Shown: positions 1 to 8,145 of the stretch, piece after piece
How positions within the stretch are numbered: the first letter of the stretch is position 1
How the letters are laid out: the number at the start of each line of letters is the position of its first letter
Origin: Chania fonticola_B
GTDB taxonomy: Bacteria > Pseudomonadota > Gammaproteobacteria > Enterobacterales > Enterobacteriaceae
DNA length: 64,000 bases
Reading direction: 5' to 3' (one strand)
Assembly (NCBI RefSeq): GCF_048537545.1
Contig: NZ_CP183218.1
The notes under the pieces: model-generated
What the model was told of the DNA's origin: nothing
The model's database searches: none
The model's input: only the letters and a program-made list of their open reading frames with translations
Position numbers and translations under genes: made by a program

Positions 1-190
1 CCAGTATGGCACGTGACTGCTTTGCTATTTTCTTGGCTACTGGATTATGTTGATAAAGGATATTGAGTGCCTGCTTTGCATCTCTATCCAACTCATCAGC
101 AGATGCGGCAGAAGCAACTACCGGGCTCATACCAATTATTAGCGCAGCCATAATTGGCAGCGTACAAGCTTTTATCATTTTCATTTTCAT
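1..190 (-). CDS. SYLF/YSC84-domain lipid-binding protein, N-terminal part
   Basis: The reverse frame opens with ATG at 190 and stays open to the window edge, so only the first 63 codons are seen. The protein starts with three closely spaced Met-Lys pairs and a hydrophobic stretch ending near ASA, which reads as a Sec signal peptide. After it comes SADELDRDAKQALNILYQ, which matches the start of periplasmic SYLF (YSC84-like) proteins of enterobacteria. These proteins bind phosphoinositide-like lipids; their bacterial role is poorly defined. The family assignment rests on a short segment and on memory of family members. Confidence 0.6.
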   Translation of the reverse strand, partial: MKMKMIKACTLPIMAALIIGMSPVVASAASADELDRDAKQALNILYQHNPVAKKIAKQSRAIL

Positions 191-460
191 ACCCTAGGTT
201 TTATTGCTGTGTTTTTATTTGGACTCAATCATAAGTGAACAATGAAAAAATATCTGTACGCTTGCGTACATAGCATCAAATTAATGTCCATTACAATAAA
301 TCAACTTTTAGAAAATCATTAGCTGCATGCCATTTAAAAAATAATAACGGGCTATCATCCCGACATTGGAGTATACTGAGTCACCTTACATTTAATAGGT
401 GGAATATTTGGTCATGACGCCGAGTTAGTGTTATTGTATGCTTCGCTTTTTGGATGACTG

Positions 461-736
461 ATGGCAAAGGTTGATGTGGTTTGTCCCCGCTGTTCTGAAA
501 CTCAGGGTGTGATCAGAAACGGTCATTCCAGCTCAGGAACGCAGCTCTATCGCTGCAAACTATGCCTGAAGACCTTCCAGCTCAGCTATCGCTACAACGG
601 AGCTAAACCCGAAACCCATCAGACCATTATTGATATGGCGATGAACGGCTCCGGATGCCGCGATACCGCAAGGGTATTGAAGATAAGCCTCAACACCGTT
701 CTCCGTCATCTAAAAAACTTGCCCCGCATCAGGTAG
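461..736 (+). CDS. insA: IS1 InsA, DNA-binding transposition repressor
   Basis: This 91-residue protein has the length of IS1 InsA. A zinc-ribbon-like pair of cysteine motifs is visible at the N-terminus (CPRC near residue 8 and CKLC near residue 32), followed by a helix-turn-helix segment (CRDTARVLKISLNTVLRHL). InsA alone binds the IS1 ends and represses transposition. A -1 ribosomal frameshift near its end fuses it to InsB to make the active transposase. The frame is intact. Confidence 0.88.
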   Translation: MAKVDVVCPRCSETQGVIRNGHSSSGTQLYRCKLCLKTFQLSYRYNGAKPETHQTIIDMAMNGSGCRDTARVLKISLNTVLRHLKNLPRIR

Positions 737-1158
737 CGCAAAACGTTGAGCCAGGGGCAGAAGTCGTTATCTGCTGTGAAGCCGATGAGCAGTGGTCGTA
801 TGTCCGCTGTAAAGACAATCCGCGCTGGCTGTTTTATGCCTATGACCGTATCCGCAAACGTGTTCTCGCCCATGCATTTGGCCCACGTAACGCTCTGACA
901 TTGCAGCGTCTTCTGGCTTTACTGAGTCGGTTTAACATTGCCTTCTACATGACCGATGCATGGCCGGTCTATCAGACGCTGCTGGCCTCAACCAGCCATG
1001 TTATCAGCAAGAAATATACTCAGCGGATAGAACGACATAATCTGAATCTGAGAACTCACATCAAACGCCTTGCCCGCAAAACCATCTGCTTCTCAAAGTC
1101 AGAAGAGATGCACGATAAGATCATCGGTTCGTATCTGACAATCAACCACTACCACTAA
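655..1158 (+). CDS. insB: IS1 InsB, catalytic part of the transposase
   Basis: The frame lies -1 relative to insA and overlaps it. Its true product is the InsAB' fusion made by slippage on the A6C heptamer at 712-718; the apparent ATG at 655 is probably not used. Visible are the DDE-type segments MTDAWPVYQTLL and RIERHNLNLRTHIKRLARKT typical of IS1 InsB, and the C-terminal SEEMHDKIIGSYLTINHY. No stop or frameshift breaks the catalytic frame, so the element may still be active. Confidence 0.87.
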   Translation: MPRYRKGIEDKPQHRSPSSKKLAPHQVAQNVEPGAEVVICCEADEQWSYVRCKDNPRWLFYAYDRIRKRVLAHAFGPRNALTLQRLLALLSRFNIAFYMTDAWPVYQTLLASTSHVISKKYTQRIERHNLNLRTHIKRLARKTICFSKSEEMHDKIIGSYLTINHYH

Positions 1159-1238
1159 ATCTGCGTCACGACCGAATATTTACCTTCTTTATTGAAACGA
1201 GTTTTATTTCCAATGAGCCTAAACCAAGGGGATATATT

Positions 1239-1457
1239 ATGATGATATTCAATAAACGTATTGGAACTGCCACTTTGGCGATTATCCTGGTTTTGTCAGT
1301 CAGTGCCTGTTCCAACATGTCAAAACGTGACCGTAACACGGCCATCGGTGCTGGTGCGGGTGCCGCAGGTGGTGCTGTATTAACTGATGGCAATGCAGTA
1401 GGTACCATCGGAGGTGCTGCCATCGGTGGGCTTATTGGTAATCAGATAAGTAAATAA
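1239..1457 (+). CDS. osmB: Osmotically inducible lipoprotein OsmB
   Basis: A 72-residue lipoprotein. The signal peptide ends in the lipobox SVSAC (Cys 24). The mature part holds SKRDRNTAIGAGAGAAGGAV and further glycine repeats, the glycine-zipper signature of OsmB. It is nearly the same length as the E. coli protein and aligns with it throughout. OsmB is an outer-membrane-anchored small lipoprotein induced by high osmolarity and stationary phase under RpoS and Rcs control in E. coli. An AAGGGGATA stretch lies just upstream of the tandem ATGs at 1239 and 1242. The IS1 copy ends about 55 bp upstream and so may have replaced part of its native promoter. Confidence 0.92.
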   Translation: MMIFNKRIGTATLAIILVLSVSACSNMSKRDRNTAIGAGAGAAGGAVLTDGNAVGTIGGAAIGGLIGNQISK

Positions 1458-1618
1458 ACGTCAATTAATACCATTATGGTGGAGTATCAGACAGCTCGAA
1501 CTGCGTGGAGCTTATTGCTGATAATATGTTAGGCGCCGTAACGATTTTTGCTATTGGCCATCTTTCCGTTTCAACGCGCTGCGTTATGGTGCTGCCTGAT
1601 AAGAAAAAAGGGATTTAT

Positions 1619-1873
1619 ATGAAAAAGAAGATGTCGTGTATCTCTTTAAATTATAGAAAAGTCCTGGGAGCCTCATCTCCTGTATTGAGCATCGGTTTCG
1701 TTAATATAAAAAATGAGCATTTTACGATACGTTATAATTTTCCGCCGGATACCCCGAAACGCACAGAACGACGAGTCTCCATACTTTTAAACCTTCTGCA
1801 GAGACAACAAAAATTTAATTTTAAGGGTTTCCGAGAGGGAAGTCATTCAGAAACAAGTGAAATGAACATTTGA
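1619..1873 (+). CDS. Small hypothetical protein
   Basis: An 84-codon frame starting at ATG 1619, preceded by an AAAAGGGA ribosome-binding-like stretch six bases upstream, which favours this start over the longer frame from 1505. The product is basic (MKKKMSCISLNYRKVLGASS at the start) with no recognised domain, signal peptide or membrane span. Codon choice is unremarkable and there is no family support, so this may not be a real gene. Confidence 0.25.
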   Translation: MKKKMSCISLNYRKVLGASSPVLSIGFVNIKNEHFTIRYNFPPDTPKRTERRVSILLNLLQRQQKFNFKGFREGSHSETSEMNI

Positions 1874-2213
1874 GTTTAACCATTGAATGGGCTGAAAAAG
1901 GATGTTCCCCTCAGTTTATAACAGCGCGCAAAACGCAGCCCCTTAGCTAAACTATTTAGTGTAAAGCGCTCAGACACACTGCCCGTTTAAACTACCCATT
2001 TCCCCTCCCCCCAACCCTCTGCCACCATACAGATCGAGTGCAACATTAACACTGCATTGGGGAGAAGGAGCGAGTCCGGAGTTGCGGTCAGATACAGTAG
2101 ACAATTTGTAGCAAGTTAAGTCCCCCTCCTTCAGGAGAGGGGCATCACTGCACGTACTGCTACTTAACTGACAAGCATTAGCACGAATATTCACCCATTT
2201 TCATGGCACACTC
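1874..2213. other. Non-coding gap between osmB region and AI-2E-family gene
   Basis: No convincing gene is visible. A C-rich run near 1995-2015 and a purine/pyrimidine-rich imperfect hairpin (CCCCTCCTTCAGGAGAGGGG) at about 2121-2140 could act as a bidirectional transcription end for the leftward gene that stops at 2214. The 74-codon reverse frame here has low-complexity composition and no family resemblance. Confidence 0.3.
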
Positions 2214-3224
2214 TCAAATCAGCTTGGCTTCCCTGAGTTCACTTTTCAGATAGGCGTAATAGATTGGAGCGGCAACCACGCCAGCCAGGCCGAATGCCGC
2301 CTCAAACACCAACATCGCCAGCAAGATCTCCCAGGAGTTAGCCCTGATCTTAGTGCCGACAATGCGGGCATTGAGGAAATACTCAAACTTGTGGATCACG
2401 ATCAGGTAGAGCAGCGCAATCAGTGCCACTCCGAGTGAAACCGACAGGCCAGAGATGAAAACAATGGTATTGGAGATCAGATTGCCGATCACCGGCAGCA
2501 GGCCAAAGATAAAGGTAAACACCACCAGCGTTTTCGCCAACGGGATATGGATCCCGCACAGCGGTAGCACACCAAGGATAAAGATAGCCGAGAAGAAGGT
2601 ATTGATTGCCGATATTTTAACCTGAGCAAACACAATATTGCGGAACGCCTGCGATAGCAGGGAAATCCTTTTCATCAGCTCACTTTTCAGTAATGGCCGC
2701 TCCTCGCTGCTATCAATGTTATACAGTGAGACGATGGCACCGAGCACCATCCCGATCAGCATGGTCACCAGGCCATGCAGTACGCTCTTGCCCATCGTCT
2801 GAAGCAGCGCTATGTGCTGTTGCAGACGGCTCAGGATCTCGTTCTTCAGTTCTGCCACACTCAACGGCAGATAGCCCGGCATATATTTTGCCACCTCTTG
2901 CTGGACATCCTGCAGGATGAACGCGATACGGGTGTTGATGCCAGAGATATTCTTCATATCCTGCATCAGATAGCCGACGATACTCCCCACAATGGCGATC
3001 AACAGGCTGACCACCAGCGTGCTGATCACCGCCACCACCAGCCATCTGGCCCGATGGCCGCCAATCACCTTCTGAAAATGTGGCGTAAGGATATTGACGA
3101 TCTCGTAAACCAGAAACCCCGCCATAAAGCAGGTAAGAAGATGCAACGGCAACAGCAGCAGGATCCCCCCCATCACAAAGATGAAACTGATTATCCTGGC
3201 CTGTTTGACATTCATTATCTGCAT
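2214..3224 (-). CDS. AI-2E family (UPF0118) inner-membrane transporter
   Basis: 336 residues with the AI-2E/UPF0118 layout: two hydrophobic segments near the N-terminus, another around residue 60-85, a soluble loop of roughly 60 residues, then a block of C-terminal membrane helices including the conserved LPVIGNLISN and EYFLNARIVGTKI segments. Members include TqsA, proposed to export autoinducer-2, as well as PerM and YdiK; others act as Na+/H+ or small-molecule exporters. Placement next to the lsr locus makes an AI-2 link attractive but this is only context. The start could be Met1 (3224) or Met4 (3215). It lies 131 bp downstream of the cupin gene on the same strand. Confidence 0.75.
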   Translation of the reverse strand: MQIMNVKQARIISFIFVMGGILLLLPLHLLTCFMAGFLVYEIVNILTPHFQKVIGGHRARWLVVAVISTLVVSLLIAIVGSIVGYLMQDMKNISGINTRIAFILQDVQQEVAKYMPGYLPLSVAELKNEILSRLQQHIALLQTMGKSVLHGLVTMLIGMVLGAIVSLYNIDSSEERPLLKSELMKRISLLSQAFRNIVFAQVKISAINTFFSAIFILGVLPLCGIHIPLAKTLVVFTFIFGLLPVIGNLISNTIVFISGLSVSLGVALIALLYLIVIHKFEYFLNARIVGTKIRANSWEILLAMLVFEAAFGLAGVVAAPIYYAYLKSELREAKLI

Positions 3225-3355
3225 TGTTACTCGCTTGTCCTTGAGAGGATAGGATTTTTAAGTACCTGTTTTAGTATTATGTTTTATTTAACATGCCAAA
3301 CAGAACAGGACAACTTAAATCACCTGGCTTCAAGGCGGGAACTCAGACTTTCGCC

Positions 3356-3706
3356 TTAATAACTCCCAGGCTCTGCGGGATGACTATCCCCTAAAATATG
3401 CGGCGATTTCACAAATACCCCTTTCCACGGTATCGAGCCAGTATTGACCAGGAAATGCGCCTCGCCAGGATCACACTGCAACACATCCCCTTCACGCAGC
3501 ATGTGCATCTCCCCTTCCAGATACAGGCACACTTCTCCACTGATAGTATAAAAGACTTCGCAAACCTCCTTGTGACGGTGATTTCTAAATGACTGCCCTG
3601 GCTGTAACACCACGACGCCCATATCGCACATCGGCCCACGGATCAGGTATTTGGGGCCATTGTCGCCGAAGCGATAATCGTGATCCATTTCATTGGTCTT
3701 GATCAT
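3356..3706 (-). CDS. Small cupin-domain protein in the lsrRK operon
   Basis: A 116-residue single-domain cupin. The first cupin motif is visible as FRNHRHKEVCEVFYTISGE (metal-binding His, His, Glu) and the second as PGEAHFLVNTG. It starts 10 bp after the lsrK stop codon, with GGAGG-like sequence upstream, so it is very probably co-transcribed with lsrR and lsrK and under the same AI-2 control. Cupins of this size are often sugar-binding or isomerase-like. A role in handling DPD or phospho-DPD is possible but not shown. E. coli K-12 and Salmonella lsr loci do not carry a gene here as far as I recall. Confidence 0.8.
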   Translation of the reverse strand: MIKTNEMDHDYRFGDNGPKYLIRGPMCDMGVVVLQPGQSFRNHRHKEVCEVFYTISGEVCLYLEGEMHMLREGDVLQCDPGEAHFLVNTGSIPWKGVFVKSPHILGDSHPAEPGSY

Positions 3707-3716
3707 GATGCCTCCT

Positions 3717-5309
3717 TTAAAGGCCGGGAGCCTTCCACATTGAGGTCGTCAACCCGTGATCAACCAAACCAAGTTGATCCAGATAAACCTCCAGCCATTT
3801 TTGACGTGCCTGTTGATAAACCTCACTGTTATCTGGGTTCGGGATATGTTCCCTATCCCAACGCACCAGGCTCTCCCCCGCATCTGCCAACGACGAATAG
3901 ACCCCTACCCCCACACCAGCCGCAATAGCACATCCCAGCGCGGTAGCTTCCTTAACCACCGGGACTCGTACGGTCAGCCCGGTGACATCGGCCAGGATCT
4001 GGCTCCAGAGCGTGCCTTTTGAACCACCGCCGGCAAACACCAGCGAATCGGCTTTGACACCTGAAAACTCGGCGATTTGTTGTAGATTACAGGCCGACAC
4101 GATGGCCGCGTTCTCTTCAAGGGCGCGGAACAACGTAGCTTTGTTGCACTTTTCCGGATCGATCGACAGGTTGATAAATGAGGGGGCGGCGTGATACCAG
4201 TTCTTAAAGCGCATGACATCGGAGAAGATGGGCATAATGCCATGAGCACCTGATGGTACCCGCCTGGCCATATCTTCCAGCAAGGCATAGGTATCCACGC
4301 CCAGACGTTCACCAATCAGCTTCTCCTCGGCGCAGAAGGCATCGCGGAACCAACGCATGGTCAGGCCGGTAAAAAAGCTGATGGATTCAGCCTGAGCCAT
4401 TCCCGGGATCACATGCGGGTTAATGCGCACATTCATATTGGGATCGGTAACCGGCGCAGGAAGGTTCACCACCTGCTGCCAGAACGTTCCGCCCAATACG
4501 GCGGTCTGTGCTGGTCTGACAATGCCAAGACCCACGCATCCCAGTTGGACATCACCTCCCCCGACAATCACCGGTGTGCCTGCACGCAGGCCTGAAAGTG
4601 CAGCAGCGTTGGCCGTCACCGACCCCAACGGCGTTCCCGTCTCTTTTACCGGTGAAAGGATGTCAGAGCGCAGGCCCGCCATTTCCAACAGGCCTTTTCT
4701 CCAGTCTCGTGTGACCAGATCAAGCAACCCGGTAGTCCCGGCATTTGATGGGTCGACCGCAAGTTCACCGCTAAGCATATAAGCCAGCCAGTCACTGATC
4801 ATGGTGACCGCGGCTGCCTGGCGATAGATATCAGGGCGGTAATGCGCCAACCACAGTAGCCGGGGCATGGCGCTGAGTGCCAGTGTCTGCCCTGAACAAC
4901 GGTAAACCTCATCTTCAAAAGTATGGTTGTGGATCTCTTTTAACTCGCTGACCTCACGTGTTGCCCGTGCATCTACGTTGGCACATGCCCAGATCGGCTG
5001 ACCTTCTGCATCATAGATCACAATCCCTTCACGCATTGAACACGCAGCTACCGACGCAATCGCCTCCGGCGCAATGGCCGCCATCTTTAACGCCTGATGG
5101 ATGCATTGGCAGGTGAGGTGCCAATTTTTGGCAAGATCGAATTCCATGGAGCCCGGTACATCAGGGACCGCCAAATGTTGCCATTCGGCTTGCCCTACTG
5201 AGACTTGATTGCCTTCCAAATCAAAAATTACCGCTCTGATGCTGCCGGTACCGGCATCCAGAGCCATCAGGTATTGGCCTGATGTGGCAGGAGTACAGAG
5301 TCGAGCCAT
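3717..5309 (-). CDS. lsrK: Autoinducer-2 kinase LsrK
   Basis: 530 residues, the LsrK length, with FGGY-family sugar-kinase architecture: an N-terminal phosphate-binding segment MALDAGTGSIRAVIFD at about residue 15 and the C-terminal ATPase segment SLVFAGGGSKGTLWSQILAD at about residue 415. LsrK phosphorylates the imported linear form of AI-2 (DPD) in the cytoplasm. Phospho-DPD then inactivates LsrR, inducing the import operon. It follows lsrR by 52 bp on the same strand and precedes a cupin gene, so lsrR-lsrK-cupin reads as one transcript. Frame is intact with no odd features. Confidence 0.95.
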   Translation of the reverse strand: MARLCTPATSGQYLMALDAGTGSIRAVIFDLEGNQVSVGQAEWQHLAVPDVPGSMEFDLAKNWHLTCQCIHQALKMAAIAPEAIASVAACSMREGIVIYDAEGQPIWACANVDARATREVSELKEIHNHTFEDEVYRCSGQTLALSAMPRLLWLAHYRPDIYRQAAAVTMISDWLAYMLSGELAVDPSNAGTTGLLDLVTRDWRKGLLEMAGLRSDILSPVKETGTPLGSVTANAAALSGLRAGTPVIVGGGDVQLGCVGLGIVRPAQTAVLGGTFWQQVVNLPAPVTDPNMNVRINPHVIPGMAQAESISFFTGLTMRWFRDAFCAEEKLIGERLGVDTYALLEDMARRVPSGAHGIMPIFSDVMRFKNWYHAAPSFINLSIDPEKCNKATLFRALEENAAIVSACNLQQIAEFSGVKADSLVFAGGGSKGTLWSQILADVTGLTVRVPVVKEATALGCAIAAGVGVGVYSSLADAGESLVRWDREHIPNPDNSEVYQQARQKWLEVYLDQLGLVDHGLTTSMWKAPGL

Positions 5310-5361
5310 GAGTTTGTCCTCGGCTGGTGTTTGAGACAGTCTGTTACATCGCTATTAACCT

Positions 5362-6327
5362 TTACTTTCCAATAAGTTTGAGCATTTCTGCCGCCGTGTC
5401 CTGATCGGTGACCAACGCGTTGATATAGCCGCCCTTCAATGCCGCCACGATCGCTTCGGCTTTTGCTACTCCCCCCGCAACCCCGACAACGGTAGGTATG
5501 GTGGCAAGCGCGCTCAAGCTCAGCCCTATCAATTCTTGATGAATTTGCATGTCGGGAATAATTTCGCCGCTGGCATCGAAAAAGTAGCCAAGAATATCGC
5601 CAACAGCGCCTTTGCGGCCAATCATCAGTTGCTCGCCTTCGGTGATATAGCCAGCGCGTAAAATGGTAGCGGCATCTTTTTGACTCACCGCACCGATCCC
5701 AACGACGGCGACATCGGCAGCCTGGGCCGCAAGCAGCACGTCCCTGACGCTATTTTCATCCCGCAGGGTACGGGCAATATCGGCAGAGGAAGCGCGCAAT
5801 GGTGCTGGGATCATGCTGACGCTGCAGGCCGCATCCAACTGACCAATCCCGGTCATATAAGGCCCTACACCACCGGAAAGCGTAACCAGGCGAATTTGCT
5901 GCGAAGAAATGAAGCCGCTGAGCCTTTTCAAGGTGCTCATGGCGGCCTCACCAAATCCCGCCGCCAACATCTGTTGCGGCTGCAGCGATTCCATCAACAT
6001 GTGTGCCGCACCGATCCCCAACCTCGCGCTGTCATCAGCATCGGCCAAGGAGGGCAATACGCGAATGTTTTTCAGGTCAAAATGTTTTTTCAACGCATCT
6101 TCATACTGTAGGCAACCTTCAAAGCGGGAGTTAATCTGCACCCGAATGATCCCAGACTGATGCCCTTTCTCCAGCAAACGCGAAACTTTAAGCCGCGTTA
6201 GCCCAAGCCGGGTACTGATCTCACTTTGCGTCAGCCCATCGTGATAATAGAACCAGGCGATGCGGGCAACCTGCTCCTCCTCGCACATGCCATGTTCGGT
6301 AATCAATGCACTGTCATTTATCGTCAT
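5362..6327 (-). CDS. lsrR: Transcriptional repressor LsrR
   Basis: 321 residues, SorC/DeoR type. The N-terminal helix-turn-helix is ARIAWFYYHDGLTQSEISTR followed by LGLTRLKVSRLLEKG (about residues 20-60). The remainder is the sugar-binding SorC domain with GFGEAAMSTL and the C-terminal GVAGGVAKAEAI segment. LsrR represses its own operon and the divergent lsrACDBFG; binding phospho-AI-2 releases it. The ATG at 6327 has GAGAAGCGG upstream and sits beside the 249-bp divergent control region that contains repeated GAACA half-sites. Confidence 0.94.
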   Translation of the reverse strand: MTINDSALITEHGMCEEEQVARIAWFYYHDGLTQSEISTRLGLTRLKVSRLLEKGHQSGIIRVQINSRFEGCLQYEDALKKHFDLKNIRVLPSLADADDSARLGIGAAHMLMESLQPQQMLAAGFGEAAMSTLKRLSGFISSQQIRLVTLSGGVGPYMTGIGQLDAACSVSMIPAPLRASSADIARTLRDENSVRDVLLAAQAADVAVVGIGAVSQKDAATILRAGYITEGEQLMIGRKGAVGDILGYFFDASGEIIPDMQIHQELIGLSLSALATIPTVVGVAGGVAKAEAIVAALKGGYINALVTDQDTAAEMLKLIGK

Positions 6328-6576
6328 AAATCCGCTTCTCTTTGAACATTTTTAAATCTTGAACACAATTGTTCCGCTATCGCTCAACAATAGCTGTGAG
6401 TCATGCCACAAATATACACCAAATTTGAACATCGGTTTCTACAGAACACAATTATTCAAAAAACGTGATCGCAGTGATGGTTTTATCGCCAAACCATGAC
6501 TAAGGTTATGAACAATTAGTTTTCTAAAAAACATTTGTTCAACTCAGTCGCTCATCTTTGAGTGAACGGAGGCAAG
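6328..6576. promoter_or_regulatory. Divergent lsrR/lsrA control region with repeated operator-like sites
   Basis: This 249-bp gap separates lsrR and lsrA. Two near-identical 14-mers, GAACACAATTGTTC at 6361-6374 and GAACACAATTATTC at 6444-6457, lie 83 bp apart, close to eight helical turns. Further GAACA/TGTTC half-sites occur at 6343-6348, 6427-6431, 6509-6514 and 6535-6541. The spaced pair fits a tetrameric repressor such as LsrR holding a DNA loop. A CRP site is expected from E. coli lsr regulation but I do not see one clearly. GGAGG at 6568-6572 is the lsrA ribosome-binding site. Confidence 0.65.
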
Positions 6577-8145
6577 ATGCAAACCGGTGAATACCCAGAC
6601 CCACCTCTGCTCTGTGTACAAAATATCAATAAGCACTATTCCGGTGTTGCGGTGCTGAAAGGCATCGACTTTACCTTGCACGCCGGGGAGGTACATGCCC
6701 TGCTCGGTGGCAATGGCGCAGGGAAGTCCACGCTGATGAAGATCATTGCTGGCGTAGCACCACCGGACGGCGGCGCTATCGAGATCAATGGCCAGCGTTG
6801 TGCCAGCCTGACCCCGGTAAAAGCGCATCAACTGGGGATCTATCTGGTGCCGCAGGAACCGCTGTTGTTCCCCAGCCTGTCGGTTAAAGAGAATATTCTG
6901 TTTGGTCTGCCTGCCAAGCGGGCTGCTGTTGAAAAAATGCAGCAATTACTCGAACTGTTGGGATGCAAGCTTGAGCCCAACAGTATGGCAGGGTCGCTGG
7001 ATGTGGCTGACCGCCAGATTGTAGAGATCATGCGGGGATTAATGCGTGATTCCCAGATCCTGATCCTGGATGAACCCACGGCGTCGCTGACGCCTGCCGA
7101 AACGGACAGACTATTTGCCCGCCTGCATGAACTGCTTGGCAAAGGTGTCGGTATCGTCTTTATTTCCCATAAGCTGCCGGAAATCCGCCAGATTGCCGAC
7201 CGCGTTAGCGTCATGCGTGACGGCAAAATCGCCCTGACGGGGAAAACCGCCTCGCTGACCACGGATGAGATTATTCAGGCAATCACCCCAGCCGCCCGTA
7301 ATGTGGATCTCTCCGCTAGCCAGAAACTGTGGCTCGAACTGCCTGGCAATCGGCCAGCCAACCCTCAGGGCAAAGCCGTATTGCAGTTGAGGGAACTCAC
7401 TGGAGAAGGCTTCCGGCAGGTGACACTCAACGTCCACGCCGGGGAAATCCTGGGTCTGGCTGGCCTGGTCGGTTCCGGGCGCACCGAGTTGGCTGAAACG
7501 CTGTATGGATTACGCCCAGCCAGTGCGGGCAGCATCCTGCTCAATGGTGAAGAGATCGCGCAACTGAGCACCCGCCAGCGGTTGCAGCGCGGGCTGATCT
7601 ATTTACCGGAAGACCGGCAGTCTTCCGGGCTGTATCTGGATTCATCGTTATCCTGGAACGTCTGTGCCCTGACCCATAATAACGGCGGGTTCTGGGCCCA
7701 TCCACAGCGTGATAACGCTACGCTTGAACGTTATCGCCGGGCACTGAATATCAAATTCAACCACCCGGAACAACCGGCCCGCACCCTGTCTGGCGGTAAT
7801 CAACAAAAAATACTGATCGCCAAATGCCTGGAAGCATCGCCACAGTTGCTGATCGTTGATGAACCGACCCGTGGCGTCGACGTCGGTGCACGCAACGATA
7901 TCTATCAGCTCATTCGGAGCATTGCCCAACAGCATGTCGCTATCCTGTTTATTTCATCCGATCTCGAAGAGATAGCCATGATGTCCGATCGCGTCTGCAT
8001 CATGCACCAGGGCGAGGTGGCAAGCAGCGCTCTGTGTGGCAACGAGATTACTGTGGATACCATCATGCATATGGCCTTTGGCGAACAACACGTCGTATCT
8101 CCCTCCTCCTATCAACCTCATACCAACGGGGAGACCTCATGCTAA
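6577..8145 (+). CDS. lsrA: AI-2 import ATP-binding protein LsrA
   Basis: 522 residues with two fused ABC ATPase domains, as in sugar importers. First Walker A is GGNGAGKSTLMK near residue 45 and Walker B ILILDEPTASLTPAE near residue 160. The second half carries GLVGSGRTELAETL, the signature LSGGNQQKILIAK and Walker B LLIVDEPTRGVDVG. The degenerate first signature is usual for this subfamily. The ATG at 6577 has a perfect GGAGG five bases upstream and is preferred over the GTG at 6562. It powers uptake of AI-2 through LsrC/LsrD and overlaps lsrC by 7 bp. Confidence 0.95.
   Translation: MQTGEYPDPPLLCVQNINKHYSGVAVLKGIDFTLHAGEVHALLGGNGAGKSTLMKIIAGVAPPDGGAIEINGQRCASLTPVKAHQLGIYLVPQEPLLFPSLSVKENILFGLPAKRAAVEKMQQLLELLGCKLEPNSMAGSLDVADRQIVEIMRGLMRDSQILILDEPTASLTPAETDRLFARLHELLGKGVGIVFISHKLPEIRQIADRVSVMRDGKIALTGKTASLTTDEIIQAITPAARNVDLSASQKLWLELPGNRPANPQGKAVLQLRELTGEGFRQVTLNVHAGEILGLAGLVGSGRTELAETLYGLRPASAGSILLNGEEIAQLSTRQRLQRGLIYLPEDRQSSGLYLDSSLSWNVCALTHNNGGFWAHPQRDNATLERYRRALNIKFNHPEQPARTLSGGNQQKILIAKCLEASPQLLIVDEPTRGVDVGARNDIYQLIRSIAQQHVAILFISSDLEEIAMMSDRVCIMHQGEVASSALCGNEITVDTIMHMAFGEQHVVSPSSYQPHTNGETSC

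Larger units (their letters stand above)
398..1184. mobile_element. IS1-family insertion sequence
   Basis: About 787 bp, close to the usual 768 bp of IS1. The ends are imperfect inverted repeats: the left end begins near 398 (GGTGGAATATTTGGTCATGA) and the right end, read inward on the minus strand from 1184, is GGTAAATATTCGGTCGTGAC. Two overlapping reading frames, insA and insB, sit between them, with an intact A6C slippage site at 712-718. I could not find a convincing 8-9 bp target duplication outside the ends, so the exact borders are uncertain by a base or two. It lies just upstream of osmB. Confidence 0.85.

Noticed and set aside
8034..8138. N-terminal extension of lsrC
   Set aside because: It lies within the end of lsrA; the ATG at 8139 has a good GGGGAG site and gives the normal LsrC start.
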